Origin: Oceanobacillus sojae
GTDB lineage: Bacteria; Bacillota; Bacilli; Bacillales; Amphibacillaceae
Direction: 5' to 3'
NCBI RefSeq assembly: GCF_007991515.1
Contig: NZ_BJYM01000023.1
Span: forward strand, 1 to 64,000
DNA: 64,000 bases
Below the pieces are notes generated by a model that was not told the origin of the DNA, did no database searches, and worked only from the letters and a program-made list of their open reading frames with translations. Positions 8,531 to 18,283 of this stretch are shown in pieces. How positions within the stretch are numbered: position 1 is the stretch's first letter; every line of letters begins with the position of its first letter. The position numbers were made by a program, and so were the translations under genes.

Positions 8531-8640
8531 TGTTCGAAAAGATAATCTATATTTAGATATTAGCCCTGATAGAGCTTTTATTCAATTTATATAAATAATT
8601 TCTTTACATAAAATATTTTAAATTGGGGGAGGGTGTTAAA

Positions 8641-8826
8641 ATGAAATTATTATTAGGACAATTTGTTATTATTTTCATTGTATGGATTGGTTTGCTTACT
8701 TTTTTTCAGGATATGAGCAATGCAAGTCAGCTTATCTTCTACTTAGTTACTTCATGGCTTCTATTACTAATCGTTTTAATAATAAAAACATGGATTCGAG
8801 AGAAGAAAAAGTCGAATCAACAATAA
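8641..8826 (+). CDS. Small two-helix membrane protein, unrecognised
   Basis: A 61-residue protein with two hydrophobic helices (about residues 3-23 and 32-51) and a positively charged tail REKKKSNQQ. GGGGGAGGGTG is 7 bases before the ATG, a strong ribosome site, which argues that this short frame is real. I do not recognise a family. It lies 28 bases before the ABC-F gene and may share its transcript. Confidence 0.6.
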   Translation: MKLLLGQFVIIFIVWIGLLTFFQDMSNASQLIFYLVTSWLLLLIVLIIKTWIREKKKSNQQ

Positions 8827-8854
8827 TCCATCTTTTATAAGGAAGTGATGCGTT

Positions 8855-10744
8855 ATGCTACGTATTGAAAATATCAGCAAGTCCTACGGAGATAAAAGTC
8901 TTTTCACAAATATAAATACAACTATCGGTGAATTTGAACGAATCGGCTTAATCGGTGTCAATGGAACTGGGAAGTCGAGCTTTTTAAAAGTAATTGCGGG
9001 AATAGATGAACCGGACCAGGGAGAAATTAAACACGCGAAGGATTATCAGATTGAATATATTGCACAGGAAACAGTGCTTTACGAAGATTTGACGGTTATT
9101 GAACAAATTTACTATGGAGAATCGGAACAGATGAAGCTGATGCGTGCTTATGAGCAGGCTATGTTAAATCTGGAAAAGGCCCCTGAAAAAGAAGCATTTC
9201 AACAGCAGTTATTACAGCTGCAGCAAAAGATGGATCAGGAAGAAGCATGGGAAGCTAATGCGAATGCGAAAACTATTTTAACAAAGCTTGGGATTACTGC
9301 ATTTGATAAAAAGGTTCATGAGCTTTCCGGCGGTCAGCGAAAAAGAGTTGCCATCGCCAAAGCACTGATTCAGCCTGCTGATCTGCTTATATTAGATGAG
9401 CCGACAAACCATTTGGATCACGAAACGGTAGAGTGGCTGGAGAGATATTTACAGAGCTATCGCGGTTCTATTTTATTAGTAACGCATGATCGCTATTTCC
9501 TGAATCGTGTAACGAACCGTATTTTTGAACTGGATAAAGGAAATCTGTATGTCTATGAAGGAAATTATGAGTTGTTTTTAGAAAAGAAAGCAGAAAGAGA
9601 AGCACAGGAAATAAGTGATGAACAAAGGCATCGTAATACATTAAAGCGTGAGCTCGCCTGGCTGAGAAGGGGAGCAAAGGCAAGATCAACGAAGCAGCGT
9701 GCGCGTGTAGAGCGGGCAGAAGAGATGAAAGAAAAGAAATTTGATACAAAAAAAGAGAATCTTGCTATCCAGGCTGGATCGAAAAGACTGGGGAACGATG
9801 TTATCGAGCTGGAAGATATCTCAAAAACCTATGATCAAGAGACGCTTATCAACCATTTTTCATATCAAATTATCCCTGGTGATAGAATTGGGATTATCGG
9901 TCCTAATGGCACCGGGAAAACGACTTTACTCAATATAATGGCAGAACGAATCTTACCAGATGAGGGAAATGTAAAGCTTGGTGAGACTGTTCAAATCGGC
10001 TATTATACACAGGATGATGAGGACTTGGACGGGAATTTACGTATTATTGAGTATATTAAAGAAGTAGCAGAGGTAATGCACACTGCAGATGGACAGGTTA
10101 TTACAGCTGAACAGCTCCTGGAGCAATTTTTATTCCCGAGAGCACAGCAATGGTCCTATATCCGTACATTATCAGGCGGGGAAAAACGAAGACTTTATTT
10201 ACTCAAAGTATTGATGCATGAACCGAATGTCTTGTTCTTAGATGAACCGACAAATGATTTAGACACACAAACACTGGCTGTCTTAGAAGAATATTTAGAA
10301 ACATTTCCGGGTGTCGTTGTAACTGTATCCCATGATCGTTATTTCTTAGATCGAATTGTTGAAAAGTTATTTGTGTTTAGAGGTGCAGGAGAGGTTTCGG
10401 TTTACTATGGTAATTACAGCGAATTTCTGGAAACCAACTCCATCCCAAAACAAATGAAAACTTCTGCTTTGAAAGAAACAAAAACTGAAGCTGCAGTTAA
10501 AACAAAAAAGAAACTATCTTACATGGAACAGCGCGAATGGGAAACAATAGAGGATGAAATTACACAGATGGAAACACGTCTCAGTGAAATTGAACAGGAA
10601 ATTGCTGAAGCGGGAAGTGATATAGAAAAGGTGCAGCCTTTATTTACAGAACAGCAGGAAGTTGAACAGAAATTAGAAGAAAAAATGGAACGCTGGGAAG
10701 AACTATCACTGTTAAAAGAGAGTTTTGAATCAGGTACTGAATAA
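8855..10744 (+). CDS. yfmR: ABC-F ATPase, Uup/YfmR-like ribosome factor
   Basis: A 629-residue soluble protein with two ABC ATPase domains and no membrane segments. Domain 1 has Walker A GVNGTGKSS and signature LSGGQRKR with LILDEPTNHLD. Domain 2 has GPNGTGKTT, LSGGEKRR and LFLDEPTNDLD. The linker between them is basic and rich in Arg, and residues about 545-625 are a charged coiled coil typical of Uup/YfmR. This family acts on ribosomes stalled at difficult sequences such as polyproline. The length equals B. subtilis YfmR. GGAAGTGA precedes the ATG. Confidence 0.88.
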   Translation: MLRIENISKSYGDKSLFTNINTTIGEFERIGLIGVNGTGKSSFLKVIAGIDEPDQGEIKHAKDYQIEYIAQETVLYEDLTVIEQIYYGESEQMKLMRAYEQAMLNLEKAPEKEAFQQQLLQLQQKMDQEEAWEANANAKTILTKLGITAFDKKVHELSGGQRKRVAIAKALIQPADLLILDEPTNHLDHETVEWLERYLQSYRGSILLVTHDRYFLNRVTNRIFELDKGNLYVYEGNYELFLEKKAEREAQEISDEQRHRNTLKRELAWLRRGAKARSTKQRARVERAEEMKEKKFDTKKENLAIQAGSKRLGNDVIELEDISKTYDQETLINHFSYQIIPGDRIGIIGPNGTGKTTLLNIMAERILPDEGNVKLGETVQIGYYTQDDEDLDGNLRIIEYIKEVAEVMHTADGQVITAEQLLEQFLFPRAQQWSYIRTLSGGEKRRLYLLKVLMHEPNVLFLDEPTNDLDTQTLAVLEEYLETFPGVVVTVSHDRYFLDRIVEKLFVFRGAGEVSVYYGNYSEFLETNSIPKQMKTSALKETKTEAAVKTKKKLSYMEQREWETIEDEITQMETRLSEIEQEIAEAGSDIEKVQPLFTEQQEVEQKLEEKMERWEELSLLKESFESGTE

Positions 10745-11128
10745 AAATTGCAGTGTAATATAATGGACTTGTATTATCTTACAATAAATAGGTGCAGTCG
10801 AGAACAATGCAGTATAACAAATTTGCAGTGTCAGATATAAAATCCGGGTAGCATTCGCATGTTTGCCATGTTATACTTACGTTTGAAATCACCAGATAAG
10901 TAAAGGAAGCCTAGTGTAAAGAGGCATATCGCTTCATACGCTGGAGAAAAGACTTCTTTCTTCGTGAAAAATAAACAATGCCAATCCCTGCTCCTCAATT
11001 TAAACAGTCTACAGCTTCTCCAAATGGAAAAGAAAGCTTTTAATATGTTTCATTTTTACGAGTATAAGGGAATACAGAGAAGAAGAGTGTACCTTATTTT
11101 GGAATTGATTAATCAAGGAGGTTATTTA
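10745..11128. other. Intergenic region, no gene supported
   Basis: 384 bases. An in-frame extension of the next gene begins at 10964 but lacks a ribosome site. Several GCAGT words recur near 10750-10835. I see no hairpin or promoter I would defend. Confidence 0.5.
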
Positions 11129-11797
11129 ATGAAGCTTTTTCAAGTAAGAAAAGGGCAATTTGTATTTTATGAAAATGAATTGCATAAGGTTTATTCTGTA
11201 AAACCAATGTTCAAAAAATCTGTTCACATGTATCGGCTGAAAGATATGAAACAGGTATTAACAACAGCAAGAGAAATTAATTTTTATCGCCCTAAGCATA
11301 ATGATACGTTTATTTTTTATGGGAAGCGATATACGATTGATCAATATGCAAAACCAAAAGCCGGTGATTATATTTTAATTGTGAAGCCTACTCCTGACTT
11401 CCTGGATCATTATTCATTGAATGAGATTGAGAAAGTAGAACGGGTAGAAGATGGAAATGTAATTACGACCCGTGATAATGGTGTAAAGCATAGTGAATAT
11501 GTTGTGATGGTTCCAGGAAAATCGGAAGCAAGCCAGGAAATTGCTTATTTCGATAAGACCCTTGTTCCAGAAGAAAAACAGCTTCAGGACGAGTCTATTT
11601 CTTACTTAGCAGAAAATGATGATACGTTGAAGCCGGCTGTTGGTGACATTTATTTAGATGTTCATAACAATACCCGCGCTATGATTGTAGCGATGTCCAG
11701 TGATGAGATTGTATTTGGACATGGTGTTCGTGTACATGTTGCTGAACTGTTAGATGAAACAAGGTATGAGCTTGTTTATCAATTTGAAGACCATTAA
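11129..11797 (+). CDS. Conserved hypothetical protein, Bacillaceae type
   Basis: A 222-residue soluble, beta-rich protein without signal peptide or membrane segment. It starts MKLFQVRKGQFVFYENELHK and has repeated short strands around residues 1-120, possibly a tandem SH3-like or Tudor-like barrel arrangement (inference from strand/turn pattern only). I do not recognise a characterised family. The ATG at 11129 follows AAGGAGG at the right distance; the longer frame from 10964 has no ribosome site. A bidirectional terminator separates it from the convergent reductase gene. Confidence 0.75.
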   Translation: MKLFQVRKGQFVFYENELHKVYSVKPMFKKSVHMYRLKDMKQVLTTAREINFYRPKHNDTFIFYGKRYTIDQYAKPKAGDYILIVKPTPDFLDHYSLNEIEKVERVEDGNVITTRDNGVKHSEYVVMVPGKSEASQEIAYFDKTLVPEEKQLQDESISYLAENDDTLKPAVGDIYLDVHNNTRAMIVAMSSDEIVFGHGVRVHVAELLDETRYELVYQFEDH

Positions 11798-11850
11798 GCC
11801 ATTTAGCTCTAAGCTGAACGGTGCTATCTTTTAAAACGATTATTTCGTAT

Positions 11851-11885
11851 AAAAATCCGGCTGAATTTTACCCAGCCGGATTTTT
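11851..11885. terminator. Bidirectional terminator
   Basis: An AAAAATCCGGCTG / CAGCCGGATTTTT stem between convergent genes, with A run on one side and T run on the other. Confidence 0.9.
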
Positions 11886-11901
11886 ATATGATTTTATCGG
11901 T

Positions 11902-13251
11902 TTAGCTGTTTGATTTTTTCCATTGCTCCCGTGCTTTGTAACCTAAAATATTGATTGCATCCTTGGAACTCGAGTAAATAGGATTGTATCCTAACTCCAG
12001 GTCTGTTAAATCGTCGACAGTAAGTTTGCCTTTAATGGCTGTAGCTAACACAGCCATTCGTTTATCAGCCCCTTTTTCTCCAATAACACTGCCTCCTAAT
12101 AATCGCCCTGATTTCGGGTCATATACAATTTTCATCCAAAGCTTTTCTGAGCCGGGATAATAACCTGCATGGGAAAAGCCTTTTGAAGTAACAGATTTAA
12201 AAGGAATATTTAATTCTTTTAATGCCTGGCTGTTTTGGCCTGTAATAGCCACTGTTAAATCAAAGACCCGGAAAAGAGAGGAACCTAAAATACCATCACG
12301 CTGAATAGTTTCTCCATTTAAATGTGATGCAATGACAAATGCCTGCCGGTGTGCAGGCCAGGCTAAAGCAACATGTGCCGGTTTTTTGGTTATGAAATCA
12401 ACCTCTTCCACGGCATCGCCCAATGCATAAATAGAAGGATCATTCGTCTGCATGACTTTATTTACTTTGATGGCGCCGGTTTCTCCTAATTCCAGTCCTG
12501 CATCCTTTGCAAGCTCCAAGTTTGGCGTGATACCGACAGCCATAAGTGTAATATCTGCCTGAATCGTTTTTCCGCTTTGAAGATGCAGGGTCGTGCCATG
12601 ATTGGAATAGCTTTTTAATTTATCGTTTAGATAAAGCTCAACGCCATTTTCTATTAAATGTTCATCTACATGACTGGCCATATCAGGATCTAAGCGTTTC
12701 ATTACATGCTCTGAATGGTCAATAAGGGAGCACTGCAGCCCCCGCTTATGCAGGTTCTCCACCATCTCCAGGCCTACAAAGCCCCCGCCGATAATCGCAG
12801 CTGTTTTTGGTTTTTTCTCTGAGATAAACGCTTCTATCTGATCCATGTCTTCAATAGTGCGCAATGTAAAAGTATTGGACTGAATACCTTGTAAATCTGG
12901 CATAACGGCCCGGGCTCCTGGAGAAAGAATTAATATATCATAATCCATCTCATAGGGTTTATTATTTTTTTTTAAAAAAATTGTTTTCTTCTCCCTTTCA
13001 ATATGTGTAACCTCAGCATGGGTTTCAATAGAAATATTATATTTCTCTGCAAAATCATTCTCGGAATAAATAATGCGGTCTCTATCGGTAATATCTCTGC
13101 CTAAATAATAGGGCATGCCACAATTAGCAAAGGAAATGTACCCACAGCGGTCAAGAATATGAATTTCTGAATCAGGATCAGTTCTCCGTATTTGTGCAGC
13201 AACCGTAGCTCCTCCGCCAACACCACCGACAATTACAATTTTATTTACCAT
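11902..13251 (-). CDS. cdr: CoA-disulfide reductase-like FAD oxidoreductase
   Basis: A 449-residue flavoprotein disulfide reductase of the single-cysteine class. Residues 5-19 are the FAD-binding IVGGVGGGATVAAQ. The active-site motif SFANCGMPYY places the lone redox Cys at residue 44, matching Cys43 of Staphylococcus aureus CoA-disulfide reductase. An NAD(P)H-binding AAIIGGGFVGLEMVE lies near residue 150, and the C-terminal dimerisation domain is complete. It probably reduces CoA disulfide or related low-molecular-weight disulfides/persulfides. NADH peroxidase/oxidase relatives share the fold, so substrate is not certain. Confidence 0.82.
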   Translation of the reverse strand: MVNKIVIVGGVGGGATVAAQIRRTDPDSEIHILDRCGYISFANCGMPYYLGRDITDRDRIIYSENDFAEKYNISIETHAEVTHIEREKKTIFLKKNNKPYEMDYDILILSPGARAVMPDLQGIQSNTFTLRTIEDMDQIEAFISEKKPKTAAIIGGGFVGLEMVENLHKRGLQCSLIDHSEHVMKRLDPDMASHVDEHLIENGVELYLNDKLKSYSNHGTTLHLQSGKTIQADITLMAVGITPNLELAKDAGLELGETGAIKVNKVMQTNDPSIYALGDAVEEVDFITKKPAHVALAWPAHRQAFVIASHLNGETIQRDGILGSSLFRVFDLTVAITGQNSQALKELNIPFKSVTSKGFSHAGYYPGSEKLWMKIVYDPKSGRLLGGSVIGEKGADKRMAVLATAIKGKLTVDDLTDLELGYNPIYSSSKDAINILGYKAREQWKKSNS

Positions 13252-13386
13252 AATATAATAGCCCCTCTCGAAATAACTTCTCGAAATATCTTAGAATTAA
13301 TTCATTAATATAATAGTTCCCCAAATTGCCTTAATCGAAAAGTGATTTATTTGTAAAAGTAAATATGAAACCTAAATGTCGTAATT

Positions 13387-13614
13387 AAAGTGCGTGTTCA
13401 AAAAGTACGGTGAAAAGGACCAAGAAGTTTAAGGCGATAAGCTTTCTCCAAGGAGCGTATACTTTATAATACGTGAGTAACGCTTTTGGTGGGGCGAGTA
13501 ATCGCAAATGTTTTCGATGGGACGAGTAATCGCAGTCCCAGTCCCATTGAAAAAAGCTTATCAAGGCAGAAATTCGCCGTGTCATTTTTATTGGACTTTT
13601 TGAACATCCTCTTA
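13387..13614. mobile_element. MITE-like foldback element, about 228 bp
   Basis: The ends are inverted repeats (GTTCAAAAAGTAC at left, GGACTTTTTGAACATCCTCTTA at right read in two parts), matching at 17 of 22 positions. Inner arms also pair, with GATAAGCTTTCTCC against the complement of GAAAAAAGCTTATC. GCGAGTAATCGCA-type words occur twice inside (near 13494 and 13523). It has no transposase, as expected of a non-autonomous element. It sits between the CoA-disulfide reductase and the terminator of the sodium symporter gene. Confidence 0.7.
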
Positions 13615-13645
13615 AAAAAACTCTCCACCGAAGCAGAGAGTTTTT
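13614..13645 (-). terminator. Terminator of the symporter gene
   Basis: On the minus strand ACTCTC and GAGAGT form a stem around TGCTTCGGTG, followed by a T run, directly after the stop codon. Confidence 0.8.
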
Positions 13646-13649
13646 ATTC

Positions 13650-15005
13650 TTATATTTTCAATATATCTCTAATTGAGTAAAGAAAAACAATAATAATCAT
13701 CACTGGAGCAAGCCATCGTAATATTTGATACCACACTAGAAACATTCCGTTACCAAACTGATTTCCTGCATGAAATTCCTGCTCAACTAATGTACGATTC
13801 ATTTTAAAACCTACAAATAACGCAATCAGTAAGCAGCCGCCAGGAAGCATAATGTTACTGACTAAGAAATCACTTGCATCAAATGCAGTTTTTCCGAAAA
13901 TATGAAAATCAGCTAGAACATTAGATGATAAAGCAGCAGGTATACCAAAGATAAACACTGCCAGTCCGGCAACCCATGCGATTGTATTACGTGATGCCTT
14001 CACTTTTTCGTTTACGGAAGAAGTAATAATCTCCAGCATACTGAAAGAAGAAGTTAAAATGGCAAACAAAAATAAGAACAGAAATAAGCTCAGGAATAAT
14101 TCTCCAAAAGGCATTTGTGAGAATGCTTCTGGAAGAACAATAAATAATAGCCCCGGGCCTTCCGCCGGTTCAAGTCCAAATGCAAACACGATTGGGAAAA
14201 TCGCTAGGCCGGCAAGCAGAGATACCATAATGTTCATAACAGAAACAGAAACTGCTGACTTTGTTAAACTGACATCCTTAGCTAAATAAGAGCTGTAAGT
14301 AACCATAACAGATATCCCGACAGCAAGGGAGAAAAATGCCTGTCCCAGTGCGTATAAGATATTTTCGCCGTTTAGCTGAGAAAAGTCAGGCTGAAGGAAA
14401 AAACGTATACCTTCCATAGCACCTTCAAAGGTTAAAGCACGGGCGACAATAATAATGAAAAAGATAAATAATAAAGGCATCAGTACTTTATTATATTTTT
14501 CAATACCATTTTGAATTCCGTTAGAGATAACAAAGGAATTTATTAATACGAAAGCAGCAAGGCCTGCAACCGTAAGCGGCGGATTACCAGTAATCGTATC
14601 AAATAGCGCTGCATAATCTGTACCATTTGTAATAAGCATGCCGGGAACGGACATTAAACTGTAAATAAGCACCCATCCACCGACAACACTATAAAAGGAC
14701 ATTAAAATAAAAGCACCAATTACTCCCCAGTGTCCAATAAAAGAGAAGATGCTCTTTTTTGGTGCGAGCTTTTGATATGCACTGACTGCCTCCTTCTGAG
14801 CACCGCGCCCAATAACAAATTCGGCAATAAGCAGGGGAAGACCAATTAGTACGGTAAATAATATAAAGATAAAGAAAAATGCTCCTCCACCGTTTATCCC
14901 AGTCATATACGGGAATTTCCAAATAGCACCTAAACCGACTGCAGCACCGGCAGAGGATAAAATAAATCCAAGTCTTGTTGACCATTGTTCTGTCTTCTTT
15001 TCCAT
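13650..15005 (-). CDS. Sodium-dependent transporter, NSS/SNF family
   Basis: A 451-residue integral membrane protein of the neurotransmitter:sodium symporter family, which couples Na+ entry to uptake of amino acids or related solutes. The N-terminus [25 protein letters not shown] is the conserved TM1 region with sodium-binding residues, and NGGGAFF follows. About eleven or twelve hydrophobic segments are visible. The start is the ATG at 15005, with AGGAAGGA upstream; the longer frame adds an unlikely leader. The substrate cannot be predicted; tryptophan, alanine and others occur in the family. Confidence 0.88.
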   Translation of the reverse strand: [451 protein letters not shown]

Positions 15006-15129
15006 ATTCGTAAAATCCTTCCTATTAAAATCAATGTTCAGTATAACATAAAACACAATTACATTCAGTGCGCTTTTATTCCTGCAGAAACAATATTGTT
15101 TCCATTTTCTGAATATTATTTGAAAATAG

Positions 15130-15159
15130 TTGTAAACATATTTGAGCTTCCATTATACT
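15130..15159 (+). promoter_or_regulatory. Candidate SigA promoter of the aldehyde dehydrogenase operon
   Basis: TTGTAA and TATACT separated by 18 bases, about 80 bases before the aldehyde dehydrogenase ATG. Confidence 0.45.
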
Positions 15160-15238
15160 AGTATTAGAAAGAATAGAAATTAATAGTTGGAAAGCAGTGC
15201 CGGAAGTAGTAATTACTTAATGACAGGGAGGAATTAAA

Positions 15239-16738
15239 ATGATAACGCTTACATCAGAGGAGAAAAACTTAAAAAACTTTATTAATGGGGGATGGATAGA
15301 GGTCTCTAATAAGGAAAAGGTTTATAATCCAGCCAATGGAGAAGTCCTTGCAGAAATTCCTAATTCTGATTCTGCAGCTATTGATATGGCTGCAGAATCC
15401 GCCCGCATCGCTCAAAAGGAGTGGGCACGTGTGCCTGCGCCTCAGCGTGCTGAACTGCTGTATAAAGTTGGAATAAAGATGAAAGAGCAGAAGGAAAGGC
15501 TCTCTCAACTATTAACATTAGAAAATGGAAAAGTGATTGAGGAAGCGCGTGGAGAAGTCCAGGAAGGGATTGATATGGCTTTTTATATGGCTGGAGAGGG
15601 CAGGCGTTTATTCGGGCAGACCACACCATCTGAATTAAAGGATAAATTTGCGATGAGCCAGAGGTGCCCGGTTGGCGTTGTGGGAATTATTACACCGTGG
15701 AATTTCCCGATTGCAATAGCAACATGGAAGTCATTTCCTGCTATTGTTTCCGGAAATGCAGTTATCTGGAAGCCTTCTTCAGAAACGCCGTTCATGGCAA
15801 AAGCATTAGCAAAAATATTTGAGGAAGCAGGATTGCCAAAAGGAGTTATTAATGTTGTATATGGATCAGGAGCGACAATCGGGCAGGCTATGATTAATCA
15901 TGAAGCTATCCGTGTTATCTCTTTTACCGGCTCCAATGAGACAGGCAGGAAAGTCGCAACAGAGTGCGGAAGACAATTGAAAAAGGTATCTCTGGAAATG
16001 GGTGGTAAAAATGCAGTGATTGTTATGGAAGACGCTGATATAGATTTAGCAGTGGAAGGAATTTTATGGAGCGCTTTTGGAACGAGCGGACAGCGCTGTA
16101 CAGCCTGCAGTCGTGTTATTGTTCATAAAGATGTCTGCAAAGAACTGGAAAACCGGCTGCTGAAGGCAATGAAAGATTTAACCATAGGGGATGGACTTAA
16201 TCCAAATATTAAAGTCGGTCCAATTATTAATCAGGCCGGATTAGATAAGATTTTAAAATATATTGAGATCGGAAAAGAAGAAGGGGCAAATTTAGTTACA
16301 GGTGGTAAACAGCTGACAGTGGAAAATTATGAGAATGGCTTTTATTTTGAACCGACACTGTTTTCAGATGTCACCATAGATATGCGGATTGCACAGGAAG
16401 AAATTTTTGGTCCGGTAGTTTCACTTATCGAGGTGAATGATTTTGATGAGGCTATCGCTGCAAATAATAAAGTGAAATACGGCTTGTCCAGTTCTATTTT
16501 TACACAGGATGTTAATCGTGTTTTTAGAGCACAGCGCGATTTAGATACTGGAATTGTTTATGTAAATGCAGGAACAACAGGTGCAGAGATTCATTTACCC
16601 TTTGGAGGAACAAAGGGGACAGGAAATGGGCATCGTGATTCCGGTGTACAGGCACTGGATGTTTTTACAGAGTGGAAGGCAGTCTATGTCGATTATAGCG
16701 GGAAGTTGCAGCGTGCCCAAATCGATACAGATGCATAA
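15239..16738 (+). CDS. NAD(P)-dependent aldehyde dehydrogenase
   Basis: A 499-residue enzyme of the aldehyde dehydrogenase superfamily. TPWNFPIAIATWKSFPAI, FTGSNETGRKV, LEMGGKNA (general-base Glu) and SGQRCTACSR (catalytic Cys287) are all intact. It oxidises an aldehyde to the acid. It lies 45 bases before a saccharopine/lysine 6-dehydrogenase-like gene with its own ribosome site, so the pair forms an operon. The likely substrate is alpha-aminoadipate 6-semialdehyde made by that partner (inference from pairing); other semialdehydes are possible. GGGAGGAA precedes the ATG. Confidence 0.88.
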   Translation: MITLTSEEKNLKNFINGGWIEVSNKEKVYNPANGEVLAEIPNSDSAAIDMAAESARIAQKEWARVPAPQRAELLYKVGIKMKEQKERLSQLLTLENGKVIEEARGEVQEGIDMAFYMAGEGRRLFGQTTPSELKDKFAMSQRCPVGVVGIITPWNFPIAIATWKSFPAIVSGNAVIWKPSSETPFMAKALAKIFEEAGLPKGVINVVYGSGATIGQAMINHEAIRVISFTGSNETGRKVATECGRQLKKVSLEMGGKNAVIVMEDADIDLAVEGILWSAFGTSGQRCTACSRVIVHKDVCKELENRLLKAMKDLTIGDGLNPNIKVGPIINQAGLDKILKYIEIGKEEGANLVTGGKQLTVENYENGFYFEPTLFSDVTIDMRIAQEEIFGPVVSLIEVNDFDEAIAANNKVKYGLSSSIFTQDVNRVFRAQRDLDTGIVYVNAGTTGAEIHLPFGGTKGTGNGHRDSGVQALDVFTEWKAVYVDYSGKLQRAQIDTDA

Positions 16739-16783
16739 ACTGTAAGTGCCTTTAAAAGCAGTAAGTGAAAAGGAGGAATTAGC

Positions 16784-17956
16784 ATGAAAATAGGTGTATT
16801 AGGAACCGGTCTCATGGGAAAAGAAGTGGCAAGAGATCTGGCAGGAAGTGATGGTATTAGTGATATTGGTCTAGCAGATATAGATTTACAGCGAGCTCAG
16901 GATATTTGTTATCAATTACAATCCCCATTAATGACGGCCTACCAGGTTAATGCGAAAAATGAAGATGAGCTTGCGGATTTTATGAGCCGTTTTGATGTTG
17001 TTGTGAATGCGCTATTTTATACCTTTAATGAAGTAGTTGCCAAAACAGGTATCAAAGTAGGAACTTCTGTTGTTGATTTAGGCGGACATATTGATCATAT
17101 TACGGATAAAGTGCTAGATTTAGAAGGAGAGGCAAGAGCGGCAGGTGTAACAATTATTCCTGATTTAGGCGTTGCGCCAGGCATGATTAATATATTATCC
17201 GGTTATGGAGTCAGCAAATTAGAAAAAGCAGCCTCGATTCAATTGTTTGTTGGTGGAATCCCTGTTCATCCAGAGGATCCATTGAAATATAATCATGTAT
17301 TTTCCATGGAAGGCGTACTGGACCACTATACTGATCCGTCAGAGATTATCCGGGAAAATAAATTAATTACTGTACCTTCTTTATCAGAAATTGAATCCAT
17401 TGAATTTGATGATTTTGATGAACTGGAAGCATTCCATACGTCAGGTGGAACATCGACATTGACAAAGTCTTTCCCTTTTTTAGAGACATTGGAGTATAAA
17501 ACCATCCGCTATCCCGGGCATGCTGAAAAATTTAAGCTTCTAGTAGATTTGAACCTGACCAGAAATAATTATGAAGTAGTCGTAGATGGCTTACAAATCA
17601 GCCCTCGGAAGGTTTTATTAAAGGTACTGGACCCAATTGTTGATTTAAAGGATAAAGAAGATGCCGTTTTATTACGTGCTATCATTACAGGCTATAATAA
17701 GCAAGTGAAAACACAATTCACATATGAAATGACAACATATAAAGATCAGCAAACAGGGGTAACTGCGATGGCACGTGCTACTGCCAATACAATTTCTGTT
17801 GCTGCCCAAATGATTGCTGATGGAACAATTACTAAAAAAGGTGTCTATCCACCGGAGAAAATTATCCCGGGTGAAGCTTATATCGGAGAAATGGCGAAAA
17901 GAGGAGTAATCATAAAAGAAAAAATATCTATGGAGAATCACTCAACTATTTCCTGA
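16784..17956 (+). CDS. Lysine 6-dehydrogenase-like (saccharopine dehydrogenase family)
   Basis: A 390-residue protein with an N-terminal Rossmann fold ([17 protein letters not shown]) and the saccharopine-dehydrogenase catalytic domain containing [17 protein letters not shown] and [14 protein letters not shown]. The size and these motifs resemble L-lysine 6-dehydrogenase of Geobacillus, which deaminates the epsilon-amino group of lysine to give aminoadipate semialdehyde. The adjacent aldehyde dehydrogenase could then make alpha-aminoadipate. True saccharopine dehydrogenase or a lysine-ketoglutarate reductase are alternatives. AGGAGG precedes the ATG. Confidence 0.78.
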   Translation: MKIGVLGTGLMGKEVARDLAGSDGISDIGLADIDLQRAQDICYQLQSPLMTAYQVNAKNEDELADFMSRFDVVVNALFYTFNEVVAKTGIKVGTSVVDLGGHIDHITDKVLDLEGEARAAGVTIIPDLGVAPGMINILSGYGVSKLEKAASIQLFVGGIPVHPEDPLKYNHVFSMEGVLDHYTDPSEIIRENKLITVPSLSEIESIEFDDFDELEAFHTSGGTSTLTKSFPFLETLEYKTIRYPGHAEKFKLLVDLNLTRNNYEVVVDGLQISPRKVLLKVLDPIVDLKDKEDAVLLRAIITGYNKQVKTQFTYEMTTYKDQQTGVTAMARATANTISVAAQMIADGTITKKGVYPPEKIIPGEAYIGEMAKRGVIIKEKISMENHSTIS

Positions 17957-18075
17957 TAAAGTGAAAGAAATCTTATAAGAAATCAAGACAAATAAGCTTC
18001 CTAATTGTTAATTTTAAAAAAAGGAAGAGGATTAATTTTTTTTTGCAACTTAAACTAAAATATGAAGCTGAATCA

Positions 18076-18114
18076 CAAAAGAAATCAGATGAACTCATTG
18101 TCTGATTTCTTTTG
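18076..18114 (+). terminator. Probable terminator of the lysine-degradation operon
   Basis: A perfect 14-bp stem CAAAAGAAATCAGA / TCTGATTTCTTTTG with an 11-base loop. Confidence 0.65.
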
Positions 18115-18143
18115 AATAGAAACAGCTCTTTAAAGCATCTTTA

Positions 18144-18177
18144 AAAAGCCTTTTTAAATCAAATTTTTAAAAGGCTG
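18144..18177 (-). terminator. Probable terminator of mreBH
   Basis: Read on the minus strand, AGCCTTTT pairs with AAAAGGCT and a T run follows. Confidence 0.6.
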
Positions 18178-18283
18178 GATAATCTGTGGGGTGCAGGAAA
18201 ACCCCGCAGATTATATATGAAATTAATTAAAAACAAATACTGGTATACAACGTTATATATATTCTCTAGAGAAAATACAAGTT

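Larger units (their letters stand above)
17957..18283. other. Convergent intergenic region with terminators
   Basis: 327 bases between convergent genes. It holds three hairpins: 18076-18114, 18144-18177 and 18180-18215. The last is ATAATCTG / CAGATTAT enclosing GGGG/CCCC. No coding frame is convincing. Confidence 0.6.
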
